The translations under genes and the position numbers were made by a program. Shown here one piece after another: positions 26,573-33,815 of a stretch of DNA of 43,187 nucleotides. The notes under the pieces are model-generated. The model was not told where the DNA came from and made no database searches. It saw only the letters and a list, made by a program, of their open reading frames with translations. This DNA is from a candidate division WOR-3 bacterium (lineage in GTDB: Bacteria > Hydrothermota > Tepidihabitantia > Tepidihabitantales > Tepidihabitantaceae). Every line of letters starts with the position of its first letter. Within the stretch, counting starts at the first letter, position 1. The DNA is taken from positions 1-43,187 of the forward strand of contig VGIR01000016.1 of the NCBI GenBank assembly GCA_016867815.1, given 5' to 3'.

Positions 26573-27394
26573 CTAGTGTGTTGTCAGCCGCAGCCCGGGA
26601 AGCAGCTGGTACCAGGTTTCCAGCAGCACGCGACGGTTCTCGGTGTCCACGGATACGACCTTCACCAGCGCATAGTGCCCGTCAGCGGTGTAGCAGCCGA
26701 TGCTGCACGGCACGTTCAGGATACCGGCATAGTTGAAATACGACGTTGGCGAGACCGACGGGAGCAGCACGTACTCACCGGATTGGGAATCGGTGAACTT
26801 ACTGACTCGCCAGGAGTCGGCCGGCACGATGTTTGCGGGATCGCTCGGTCCCATGTCCGGGCTGGCGATTGAATAGGTCTGCTGGCTAAGTTGCGCAGCC
26901 TTGAAATCCGTGATGTAGAGATCAGCCAGGCCCGCGCTGCGGATGTCAGCCATCGAGCAAGTGCGTCCGCGCCCAGTGTGCGGATCCCAGCCGAAGCCGG
27001 AATTGCCCGAGGCGTTGAGTTCATCCAGCGCCAAGGTGTCGGTCCACACCGGAACCGTACCCGGTGTCATACTCGCCGCATAGCTCTCGGCACCGTAATG
27101 GGCCTCTGCCCTGTACCTGCCGGTCGCTCCACTCGGGTTGTGAACCCACAGATTCGCTGTGGTCTCCGCGACCAGTCTGTAGCTCGTTTCGCCGGTCGCC
27201 TGGAAAAAGACCAGGTACTTGTGCGGAGTGGCGTCGACAGGCACGTTCCAGAGGACCCTCACGGTACTGTCGGTATCCGCTTCCAGCCTCAGGTTCGATG
27301 GCGCCTTCCCGCTCACGCCGCAGCCGGCCAGCGAAAGCAGACCGGCGACCACGCACGCACCGAGTCCGGCACGCGGCGTGCGGCCGCCTCCCAT
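26573..27394 (-). CDS. FN3-like lipoprotein, paralogue 2
   Basis: This is a 273-residue lipoprotein: a signal sequence with the lipobox LSLAG-C (Cys at about 25), then a fibronectin-III-like domain (PSNLRLEADTDSTVRVLWNV, HKYLVFFQ, GRYRAEAHYG), then a second domain with conserved Cys (VPCSIGCYTADGHYALVKV) ending WYQLLPGLRLTTH. It is a paralogue of the gene just upstream, sharing layout and the end W-Y-Q-L-(V/L)-P-G-L-R-L. The upstream stop TAG is followed directly by this ATG, so translation is likely coupled. It is presumably a membrane-anchored surface protein; the function is unknown. Confidence 0.8.
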   Translation of the reverse strand: MGGGRTPRAGLGACVVAGLLSLAGCGVSGKAPSNLRLEADTDSTVRVLWNVPVDATPHKYLVFFQATGETSYRLVAETTANLWVHNPSGATGRYRAEAHYGAESYAASMTPGTVPVWTDTLALDELNASGNSGFGWDPHTGRGRTCSMADIRSAGLADLYITDFKAAQLSQQTYSIASPDMGPSDPANIVPADSWRVSKFTDSQSGEYVLLPSVSPTSYFNYAGILNVPCSIGCYTADGHYALVKVVSVDTENRRVLLETWYQLLPGLRLTTH

Positions 27395-28228
27395 CTAGTA
27401 ATGCACAAGCCTCAGCCCGGGCACGAGCTGGTACCAAGTCTTCAGCCAAACCCGACCGGACACCAGGTTGAAGCTGTCGACCTTGACCATGGCATAGTGC
27501 TTCACCGTGTCGCCGGCCGTGTAGCACCCAAAACGGCACGGCTGGCTGGTAAGCGTGGTGTAGATGAAGTAGGTAGCACTCGGGGGCGCCTTGTAGCTGG
27601 GCACGGTATCGGCCAGCACCGGATTCGAGAAGCCGTTCGCCCGCCAGGCGGCGGAAGGTACGATTCCGACCGCACCGGAGTCAATCGAGTCTGCCTTGTT
27701 TGGACTCACGATGCTGAGTGGTCCTCCGGTTCCGACCAGCAGGTCGGAAACGTAGAAGTCAACCGACGCGCAGTTGGCACTCTCGGTCATAGCGAACACG
27801 CCGCCGACTCCCGAATCACGTTTCCACCCGAACCCGCACCGAGCCGAATCCGCGTTGATCTCAAAAAGCTCGGCCTCGCTCTGAACCGGGACCGTGGTCG
27901 GCATCTCTGCAGCGTCGTACGAATCTCCGCCGAAGACGGCCGAGACCTTGTACTGGCCGGTTACACCGTGGGGGTTGTGAGCGTAGGATATCGCCGTCGT
28001 TTCGCCGACGACTGTGTACCCGGAGTCCGTGGCGGGCCGGAAGTGGATCACATACTTGTCCGCCGCGCCTTCGGACGGTACGGTCCACGATACAAGGACA
28101 GTGCTGTCCGATTCGCCCGGCCCGGCACTCACTGTAACGCCGCTCGGAGGTCCGCCCAGCACTCCACAGCCCTGGATCACGACCAGCGCCGCCACGCCGG
28201 TCAGGACGGTCAATGTCAAACACTTCAT
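27395..28228 (-). CDS. FN3-like lipoprotein, paralogue 1
   Basis: This is a 277-residue lipoprotein. ATG 28228 is chosen because AAGGAG lies six bases upstream. The lipobox is VVIQG-C (Cys about 21). An FN3-like domain follows (STVLVSWTVPSEGAADKYVIHF, HNPHGVTGQYKVSAVFGGDSY), then a domain with Cys pairs (PCRFGCYTAG) and the end WYQLVPGLRLVHY. It is the first gene of a two-paralogue unit whose own promoter (28287-28314) gives a leader with two hairpins. No enzyme motif is seen. Confidence 0.82.
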   Translation of the reverse strand: MKCLTLTVLTGVAALVVIQGCGVLGGPPSGVTVSAGPGESDSTVLVSWTVPSEGAADKYVIHFRPATDSGYTVVGETTAISYAHNPHGVTGQYKVSAVFGGDSYDAAEMPTTVPVQSEAELFEINADSARCGFGWKRDSGVGGVFAMTESANCASVDFYVSDLLVGTGGPLSIVSPNKADSIDSGAVGIVPSAAWRANGFSNPVLADTVPSYKAPPSATYFIYTTLTSQPCRFGCYTAGDTVKHYAMVKVDSFNLVSGRVWLKTWYQLVPGLRLVHY

Positions 28229-28239
28229 GTGGCACTCCT

Positions 28240-28286
28240 TATCGTCTCGCAGAGCTTCGGCTCTGCTCCGCTTTCTAACCTCAGTT
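28240..28286 (-). promoter_or_regulatory. Structured leader of the lipoprotein mRNA
   Basis: Between the -10 box and the ribosome site the minus strand folds into CCTAAC-TGA-GGTTAG and GCAGAGC-CGAA-GCTCTGC, two perfect stem-loops. The second ends shortly before AAGGAG. They could stabilise the 5' end or modulate initiation; no ligand-binding class is recognised. Confidence 0.5.
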
Positions 28287-28314
28287 AGGCTACTACCAAA
28301 ACCCTCACTGTCAA
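28287..28314 (-). promoter_or_regulatory. Promoter of the lipoprotein pair
   Basis: On the minus strand TTGACA (28309-28314), a 16-base spacer and TAGCCT (28287-28292), back to back with the plus-strand promoter of the M23 peptidase gene. Confidence 0.65.
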
Positions 28315-28353
28315 GAAACAGGACCGTGGCGGCCATGTCTGTGCCAGCCGCAG

Positions 28354-28381
28354 TTGAACGGTGGTATTGTCGCTGTATCAT
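28354..28381 (+). promoter_or_regulatory. Promoter of the M23 peptidase gene
   Basis: TTGAAC (28354-28359), a 16-base spacer and TATCAT (28376-28381), seven bases before an in-frame GTG at 28389; a leaderless layout. Confidence 0.65.
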
Positions 28382-28388
28382 CTGGTCC

Positions 28389-29738
28389 GTGCCCGAAAAC
28401 CCGGCTTCTCCTCAGCATCAGCTCGGACCTCTGCCACCCTTCCCAGGTCGGCCGGTTCCTCCCAAGCCCAAAGAGCCGCCCCGCTACGGTCGCTGGGCCG
28501 CGGTCAGTGTGACTCTGAGCTTCATCGTCGCCCTGATCCTGCTGGCCGTGTTCGTTCCCCGCGGGCATCGGGCGCGCGAGAACAAGAAGAAGGCACAAGC
28601 TCAAGCGCAAGCCCAGACAGCGGCGGCGGCCTATGACACGACGGCCTGCGCGGTCAGGCCCAATGAGATAATGGCGACCGTGCTCGTTCGCGCCGGGCTG
28701 TCATCTGTCGACGTCGGCCGCATCGTACCCGCGTTGCGTGGTGCGGGCTTCAACTTCCAGGCAATGCGCCCGGGTGACAGCCTCATCGTCCTGTCGCGTG
28801 ACTCGGTCCCGCGGCGGCTGCTCTACCGGCAGAACATCGAGGCGATCTACCGCGTTGACCTTGACTCGTTCGAAGTGCGTGTCTCGATGCTCCGCAAGTA
28901 TATCAGCAAGACCACCGCCTTTGTCAAAGGGACCATCTCCGGATCATTGTACGAAACGATGATGGCCATGGGCGAGACCCCCGAGCTGATCATGAACTAC
29001 ACCGACATCTTCGGCTGGGAGGTCGACTTCTTCTCCGAAGTGCAACCCAACGACAGCTTCGCGATTCTTTTCGAGCGGAAGTACTGCGACTCAGTCTGCA
29101 TCGGCTACGGCGTGATTCTCGCAGCCAGCTACTCGGGTCAGGTCGGATCTTTCACGGGATACCGGTTCTCCAACCCGGATGGCACCACCGATTACTACAA
29201 CGCCGAAGGCCAGAACCTGCGCAAGACCTTCCAGAAGTCACCGCTCCGATTCTCGCGCGTCTCTTCGTTCTTCGGCCGGCGCTTCCACCCCATCCGCCGG
29301 GTCGTTCGTCAGCACGCCGGGGTTGACTACGTGGCACCACAAGGGACGCCGGTCGAGGCTGTCTCCGACGGTCGCGTGGTTTCGGCCGGCTGGTCGGGTG
29401 GATACGGCAGGCTGGTCGTCCTCGGCCACGCCGAGGGGTACCAGACGCGCTACGGACACTTGTCGGGATTCGGGAAAGGGGTCAGGTCGGACGCGCCGGT
29501 CCGTCAGGGCCAGGTGGTCGGATACGTTGGTTCGACCGGACTGTCAACCGGACCTCACTTGCACTACGAAGTACGGAAGTTCGGTTCGGCCGTCAACCCG
29601 CTCAGGCTCAACCCGCCGCGACGCAGCCCGGTCACAAAAGAGATCCTGCCCCTGTTTGCTCAGGTACGGGATTCGCTCGCGGCAATCATGACGAACCGCC
29701 GGCGTGGGCAGCCGCCACGACCGCTCCCAGCACGCTAG
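28389..29738 (+). CDS. M23 family peptidase (LytM-type), membrane-anchored
   Basis: This is a 449-residue protein from GTG 28389, chosen because a promoter -10 box ends seven bases upstream; ATG 28335 is the alternative. Residues ~35-58 form a membrane anchor (AAVSVTLSFIVALILLAVFV), followed by an Ala/Gln linker (KAQAQAQAQTAAAA). A periplasmic OapA/LysM-like region comes next (MATVLVRAGLSSVDVGRIV, FQAMRPGDSLIVL). The C-terminal LytM domain has RRFHPIRRVVRQHAGVDYVAPQGTPV (zinc His/Asp), SGGYGRLVVLGHAEG and TGPHLHYEVRKFG (H-x-H). It should cut peptidoglycan peptide bridges or activate amidases. Its last 53 bases overlap the 3' end of convergent comF. Confidence 0.93.
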   Translation: MPENPASPQHQLGPLPPFPGRPVPPKPKEPPRYGRWAAVSVTLSFIVALILLAVFVPRGHRARENKKKAQAQAQAQTAAAAYDTTACAVRPNEIMATVLVRAGLSSVDVGRIVPALRGAGFNFQAMRPGDSLIVLSRDSVPRRLLYRQNIEAIYRVDLDSFEVRVSMLRKYISKTTAFVKGTISGSLYETMMAMGETPELIMNYTDIFGWEVDFFSEVQPNDSFAILFERKYCDSVCIGYGVILAASYSGQVGSFTGYRFSNPDGTTDYYNAEGQNLRKTFQKSPLRFSRVSSFFGRRFHPIRRVVRQHAGVDYVAPQGTPVEAVSDGRVVSAGWSGGYGRLVVLGHAEGYQTRYGHLSGFGKGVRSDAPVRQGQVVGYVGSTGLSTGPHLHYEVRKFGSAVNPLRLNPPRRSPVTKEILPLFAQVRDSLAAIMTNRRRGQPPRPLPAR

Positions 29739-30426
29739 TCGCGCCACCCTTCAGCAACGCCTGGGCCGCCTGGTCTAGTGTCGCCCCCGTCGTCATCACG
29801 TCATCCACAAGCAGGATTCTCTTTCCGGCGACCTTCGAGTCGGGTCGCAGTCGGAAAGCGCCGGCAACATTCTTCAGCCGTTTCTCGGGGTTTGTCTTCA
29901 ACGTCTGGGTTGGTGTGTATCTGGTCCGCGTCAGGCACTCAACCAGCCGCATGCGCGTGCTCATCGAGATGGCCGCGGCCAGGAGCAGAGACTGGTTGAA
30001 CCCGCGCTCGCGCAGACGCGCCGGGTGCAGCGGAACCGGGCAGACCGCGTCCGCGGCTGATAGTACCTCGTCCTGCTGAACCAGCGCCGCCAGGGCTTGT
30101 CCGAGCAACTCGCCCACCTTGGTCTTGCCCGAGTACTTGAAGGCATGGACCAGCTTGTCGAAGGGTGGAACGTATAGCCCCAGCGCCCGAACGCGGCTCA
30201 GGCTGAATGGGGTCCGGCACTGGCCGCAGGTCTCCGCAGTCCTGGTGCAGGGCCGGTGGCACTTCGGACAGACCGCTAGTTCGTGCGTGAAGAGCGCGAG
30301 GCGGCAGCCCTCGCAAACTAGCCCCTCTTCGACCTCGCTATCGCAGCCATAGCATATCGGTGGGTAGATGAAATCGGCGAGCGACTTGAGGAGAAAACGG
30401 ACACTACCGGGAGAGCCCGAGCTCAA
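29686..30426 (-). CDS. comF: ComF family phosphoribosyltransferase-like protein
   Basis: This is a 246-residue protein. A double zinc ribbon (ICYGCDSEVEEGLVCEGC, CPKCHRPC...CGQC) is followed by a type I PRTase domain with the PRPP-binding motif ILLVDDVMTTGATLDQAA. ComF proteins take part in DNA uptake, probably linking imported strands to recombination, but the reaction is unproven. The TTG at 30426 is the only practical start; it lies 22 bases downstream of the lgt stop, so it is likely the second gene of an lgt-comF unit. The 3' end overlaps the M23 gene on the other strand. Confidence 0.88.
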   Translation of the reverse strand: MSSGSPGSVRFLLKSLADFIYPPICYGCDSEVEEGLVCEGCRLALFTHELAVCPKCHRPCTRTAETCGQCRTPFSLSRVRALGLYVPPFDKLVHAFKYSGKTKVGELLGQALAALVQQDEVLSAADAVCPVPLHPARLRERGFNQSLLLAAAISMSTRMRLVECLTRTRYTPTQTLKTNPEKRLKNVAGAFRLRPDSKVAGKRILLVDDVMTTGATLDQAAQALLKGGATSVLGAVVAAAHAGGSS

Positions 30427-30448
30427 GCAAGGAAGCTCAAGTCCAAAC

Positions 30449-31246
30449 TCAGCGACGCGTGCCGCTGCTTGTGCTTGCGCCCTTGGCCGGCCAGCGGAGG
30501 AACAGGATGAGCAAGACGACCCCGAGCGCGGTCAATCCCAGCGCCACGACCTGGTTGCCCCAGAGGTTCGCGCTATTCTCGTAGTAGCGCACGAAGTCAA
30601 TGCCGAACCGGAAGAGCGAGTAGAAAATAAGCAGGATTGCGGCCAGCACGCCCGGCCTCAGCTGTCGTCTCTCAAGCCAGAGCGCGAGAAGGAACAACGC
30701 GAACCCGGCTGCTGACGAGTAGAGCTGCGTCGGGTGAATCGGTTGGCCGAGGAACGTCGCACCGGCCGGCGACTCGGGCGGGAACACCACTCCGAAGGGG
30801 CTGGACGTATGCCCGCCGAAACAGCAGCCGTTCAGGAAGCAGCCTATGCGCGTAAACCCCTCTCCGAGCATTATCGCCGGTGCGACGGCATCCATCAGCC
30901 TCCGCACCGGCAGCTTGTTGAGCCAGACGAACAGGACTCCCGCTATGATGCCGCCCAGGAACCCGCCGTAGAACATCAATCCGGCCAGCCCGCCGCGCCA
31001 GAACGCGATGATAGCGATGAGATCGTTGCTGAACTCGCTCCAGTGGAAGGCTACGTAGAAGAGCCGTGAGCCAATGACAACTGCCAGCAGCACCCAGAGC
31101 GCGAGGTCGGTCACCTTCTTTGGGTCGACGCCGAACTTCTTCGCCCGGTGCTCGACTATCGCGATGCCGCATACGAACGATATGAAGAGCATGACGCCAT
31201 AGGAGTAGATGTGCAGGTTGCCGAGCCTCAGAACTGTGGGGAACAT
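30449..31246 (-). CDS. lgt: Prolipoprotein diacylglyceryl transferase
   Basis: This is a 265-residue inner-membrane enzyme that moves diacylglycerol from phosphatidylglycerol to the lipobox Cys, the first step for lipoproteins such as those at 26.6-28.2 kb. There are seven membrane segments. Family motifs present are YSYGVMLFISFVCG, RGGLAGLMFYGGFLGG, the Lgt signature EGFTRIGCFLNGCCFG and PIHPTQLYSSAAG, and FRFGIDFVRYYE. The start at 31246 lies eight bases from a promoter -10 box without a Shine-Dalgarno sequence (leaderless layout). Confidence 0.96.
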   Translation of the reverse strand: MFPTVLRLGNLHIYSYGVMLFISFVCGIAIVEHRAKKFGVDPKKVTDLALWVLLAVVIGSRLFYVAFHWSEFSNDLIAIIAFWRGGLAGLMFYGGFLGGIIAGVLFVWLNKLPVRRLMDAVAPAIMLGEGFTRIGCFLNGCCFGGHTSSPFGVVFPPESPAGATFLGQPIHPTQLYSSAAGFALFLLALWLERRQLRPGVLAAILLIFYSLFRFGIDFVRYYENSANLWGNQVVALGLTALGVVLLILFLRWPAKGASTSSGTRR

Positions 31247-31254
31247 CAGACTCT

Positions 31255-31282
31255 ATCCTAGGCAGAAGGCCATGCTAGTCAA
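31255..31282 (-). promoter_or_regulatory. Promoter of lgt
   Basis: On the minus strand TTGACT (31277-31282), a 16-base spacer and TAGGAT (31255-31260), with the ATG eight bases further on; the leader would be one or two bases. Confidence 0.7.
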
Positions 31283-31311
31283 GAAAAGGGGACACGCGCG
31301 CAACGCTGCAA

Positions 31312-31359
31312 GCATCACGCGATACGCCAAACTTGGGCGTCATGCGTTGTGCGTGATGC
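31312..31359 (-). terminator. Nested hairpin after the site-2 protease gene
   Basis: GCATCACGC (31312-31320) pairs with GCGTGATGC (31351-31359), enclosing a second hairpin ACGCC/GGCGT (31324-31328 with 31336-31340). It is built from gcgtcatgcgt repeat words. It follows the stop of the minus-strand gene at 31370 and could end its transcript before the lgt promoter; there is no U-tract. Confidence 0.45.
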
Positions 31360-31369
31360 GTCAAGCGTA

Positions 31370-32443
31370 CTAGAACCGGACCGAGCCGAACGGCGCGGGC
31401 GTCAGCGTCAGCACGATGATGATCACTGCGACCGCGACGAGCCGCCAATCTGCTCTGTTCAGCGGAGTGATATCGTCGAGCGGCGGCGGGTGTCTCAATC
31501 CAAGCATGACTGCCAGCACGGCCCAGAACGGCCACCCCGCCCAGAAGAAACCCATCAGAACCAGGGCGGCGATAACGAACCAGCTCAGTTTGCGCCAACG
31601 CCGGCCGAACACCGCATAGGCGACATGCCCGCCGTCGAGCTGCCCGATAGGTAGCAGGTTCATCGCGGTCACGAACAACCCGAGCCAGCCGGCGAATGCT
31701 GCCGGGTGCAGCATCAGGTCCTTGCCCGGCCCGAGGTTGGGATGGAGCAGTTCCGATATCGCCCAGAAGATGAGAGGGGAACCAAGCTGTATCCCCTTTG
31801 ACGCGATGACGTCAACGGGCTTCGACAGCATCAGCCCGATGAAGCAGACGGGCAGCGCAACTAGGAACCCGATCAGCGGCCCGGAAACTCCGACCCGCAC
31901 CAGCGCACTCTTGGTCGGGACTGGCGAGTCTATACGGATGAACGCGCCCATGGTTCCGGTCATGGGATGCGGAACCGGCAGGAAGTACGGAGGCGTGGCG
32001 GCAACCCCAAGGCGTCGGGCTGTGAAGTAGTGCGCCAGTTCGTGGCTCCCGAGCACCAGGATGATGCTCAGGGAAAACGGCCATCCCAGCAGCAACATGT
32101 CGAGCGGACGCCGGAAGGGATCTCCGCCGTTGTTGATTGAACCGACGAGCAAGGTCGTGACAATGGTAAGCGCAAACAACAGCAAGTTCACCCACAGCCC
32201 GCGCTTGCGCTTCGGCGGAGCGTAGCCCCATGTTATGGCATGGCCTTCCGGCGTCAGCTCGAAACAGGCGATGCTGCCGGCATCCCGGAACACCCTCTTG
32301 ATCGCGGCAAGGTTCTCGGCCACCGGTTCGTGTATGCGCCCGGTTATCCGATTACCCCGGATGCCTTCAATCTGCATATACCGGCTCAAATCGTCTAAGC
32401 TGAACTCGCGGCCTTCGGCAACTAGCTGTTCGTCAGGAGGCAT
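31370..32443 (-). CDS. Site-2 protease family (M50) membrane metalloprotease
   Basis: This is a 357-residue intramembrane protease. The N-terminal ~85 residues form a soluble domain (YMQIEGIRGNRITGRIHEP, CFELTPEGHAITWGY). Membrane segments follow, with the zinc motif HELAHY (LVLGSHELAHYFTARRLG) and the third ligand in NLLPIGQLDGGHVAYAVFG, the arrangement of S2P proteins that release membrane-bound regulators or clear signal peptides. The PYFLPVPHPMTGTMGAFIRI stretch is typical of the plant EGY/bacterial subgroup. It probably has its own transcript; no clear promoter or Shine-Dalgarno sequence is visible. Confidence 0.93.
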   Translation of the reverse strand: MPPDEQLVAEGREFSLDDLSRYMQIEGIRGNRITGRIHEPVAENLAAIKRVFRDAGSIACFELTPEGHAITWGYAPPKRKRGLWVNLLLFALTIVTTLLVGSINNGGDPFRRPLDMLLLGWPFSLSIILVLGSHELAHYFTARRLGVAATPPYFLPVPHPMTGTMGAFIRIDSPVPTKSALVRVGVSGPLIGFLVALPVCFIGLMLSKPVDVIASKGIQLGSPLIFWAISELLHPNLGPGKDLMLHPAAFAGWLGLFVTAMNLLPIGQLDGGHVAYAVFGRRWRKLSWFVIAALVLMGFFWAGWPFWAVLAVMLGLRHPPPLDDITPLNRADWRLVAVAVIIIVLTLTPAPFGSVRF

Positions 32444-32477
32444 AGGTATTTGACTGCGCTCCCACCCGCAGAGACTC

Positions 32478-32513
32478 GGTCACTTGATCCCTTGATCGCT
32501 TTGTCTCTTGTAT
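32478..32513. repeat. TTGATCCC word repeat
   Basis: acttgatcccttgatcgctttgtctcttg between the hypE stop and the site-2 protease start; the same word as at 11187-11217. Confidence 0.65.
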
Positions 32514-33668
32514 CTAGCAGATTCTCGGCAACTGCTCTGCCTCGAGCATTATCAAGGGCCGCAGCGACCCGATCCGGGTTCTGAGCCAGACGCCTTCCGG
32601 CTTCTTCACGACCTCACCGATCATTGCAGCCTGCCTGCCGAGCCGGTGCCGTCGCATACCGCCCAGAACTCTCGCCTCAGCCTTTGGGTCAGCAACCACG
32701 ACGACCTTACCCTCATTCGCCATGTAGAATGGGCTCAGTCCGAGCAACTCGGCAACGCCAAGCACGTGCTTCGATACCGGCAGGGCCGCTTCGTCGACTA
32801 CGAACCCGCGCCCGGTCGCCTCCGCGAACTCGTTAAGGGTCGTGGCCAGCCCGCCTCTTGTCGGGTCCCGCATCAGCCTCACGCCCGGCTTTGCGAGCAG
32901 CGGCAGAACCAGGCCGTCGAGCGCGGCGCAGTCACTCTCCGCCTTGCCCTTGAAACGATATGCCCCGCGCGCAACCGCAATCGCGGCTTCGTGCTCGCCG
33001 ATCGGCCCGTTGATGAGAATCACATCACCCGGCTTCACCTGCTCCGGCCCAAGTTGCGCGCCGGGCAGCCGCGTACCGATTCCCGTTGTGTTGATGTACA
33101 ACTCGTCGGCCTCTCCCCGCTCAATCACCTTGGTGTCGCCGGTCACGACCTGGATGCCCGCCTTCCGACACTCCGCCGCAATCGAACGGCAGATGGCTTC
33201 GAGCTTCGTGACCTCGAGACCCTCGCGGAGCACGAACGCCAGCGAGATGAAGCGGGGCTTCGCCCCCATCACCGCCAGGTCGTTGACCGTGCCGCAGACC
33301 GCGAGCTTGCCGATGTCGCCGCCCGGGAAGAAGATCGGCTGCACGACGTATGAATCCGTCGTCATCACCAGCTCACCGAAAACGGGGACTGTACCGCGCG
33401 TCCTCGTGCTCCGGGGGACTGTCCCCGTTTTCACTTGCAGTCCAGGCAGGACCGCGGCATCGGCGAGATTCCGCAGCGCCGGACTGCCGAAGTGCTTCAC
33501 GAACACATTCTTTATCAGTCGGTGCATCTTCTTGCCACCGGCGCCGTGCCCCATCACGATACGCGAGTCAACGATGTCGCCCACTATCACCGGCGGATTC
33601 CACTCCGGCTCGGCCAACTTCGTCATTTCCACTTTGGACTTCGGACTTGCGTTACTACGCCCGCTCAT
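32514..33668 (-). CDS. hypE: Hydrogenase maturation protein HypE
   Basis: This is a 384-residue PurM-like enzyme that dehydrates the carbamoyl group delivered by HypF to form the cyanide ligand of the NiFe site. Family parts are IVMGHGAGGKKMHRLI, LVMTTDSYVVQPIFFPGGDIGKLAVCGTVNDLAVMGA, VVTGDTKVIERGEAD, LINGPIGEHEAAI, RDPTRGGLATTLNEFA and the C-terminal PRIC whose Cys carries the thiocarboxamide. Two repeat-derived parts are unusual. The N-terminus (SNASPKSKVEMTK) comes from AAGTCC/ATGACGAAG words. Residues ~79-97 (KTGTVPRSTRTRGTVPVFGE) are encoded by palindromic element C, inserted in frame just before LVMTTDSY. ATG 33668 overlaps the duplicated hypD end; ATG 33626 is the alternative start. 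Confidence 0.95.
   Translation of the reverse strand: MSGRSNASPKSKVEMTKLAEPEWNPPVIVGDIVDSRIVMGHGAGGKKMHRLIKNVFVKHFGSPALRNLADAAVLPGLQVKTGTVPRSTRTRGTVPVFGELVMTTDSYVVQPIFFPGGDIGKLAVCGTVNDLAVMGAKPRFISLAFVLREGLEVTKLEAICRSIAAECRKAGIQVVTGDTKVIERGEADELYINTTGIGTRLPGAQLGPEQVKPGDVILINGPIGEHEAAIAVARGAYRFKGKAESDCAALDGLVLPLLAKPGVRLMRDPTRGGLATTLNEFAEATGRGFVVDEAALPVSKHVLGVAELLGLSPFYMANEGKVVVVADPKAEARVLGGMRRHRLGRQAAMIGEVVKKPEGVWLRTRIGSLRPLIMLEAEQLPRIC
33378..33432. repeat. Palindromic element, copy C (inside hypE)
   Basis: GAAAACGGGGAC (33378-33389) and GTCCCCGTTTTC (33421-33432) form the arms. The 41-base core in the reverse orientation matches copy A (8714-8754) with three differences. It preserves the hypE frame. 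Confidence 0.9.
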
Positions 33669-33690
33669 ACTTGTAGTACGCCGCACACGC
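33664..33690 (-). repeat. Detached second copy of the hypD 3' end
   Basis: These 27 bases are a direct repeat of 33822-33848, the hypD 3' end. On the minus strand they read A-C-A-A-Y-Y-K-Y-E, followed by R-A-stop (TAG at 33655-33657). The three differences from the copy at hypD are all synonymous third positions. The hypE ATG (33666-33668) lies inside it, so ancestral hypD probably overlapped hypE here. Confidence 0.85.
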
Positions 33691-33693
33691 GAA

Positions 33694-33787
33694 GGGACAT
33701 GACCGAAATCGCGGGGACTGTAACGGATTGCGCCGCGTTCCTGCGCGGCGGGGACTGTCCCCATCCGGCGATTTCGGATCGTGTCCC
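33694..33787. repeat. Palindromic element, copy D (hypD/hypE spacer)
   Basis: Arms GGGACATGACCGAAATCGC (33694-33712) and GCGATTTCGGATCGTGTCCC (33768-33787) are inverted repeats with one indel. The interior contains GGGGACTGT...GGGGACTGTCCCC and a CGCCGCG/CGCGGCG hairpin. It separates hypD from hypE between the two 27-bp copies. Confidence 0.9.
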
Positions 33788-33815
33788 AAGCGCGCCGCGA
33801 ACTCCACACCGAAAG

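Noticed and set aside
26891-28288. 465-residue plus-strand frame across both lipoprotein genes
   Set aside because: It is antisense to two lipoproteins with lipoboxes and a ribosome site, and shows no domain.
33669-33809. 47-residue N-terminal extension of HypE
   Set aside because: It consists of the translated palindromic element and duplicated hypD end in a different frame; ATG 33668 is the first plausible start.
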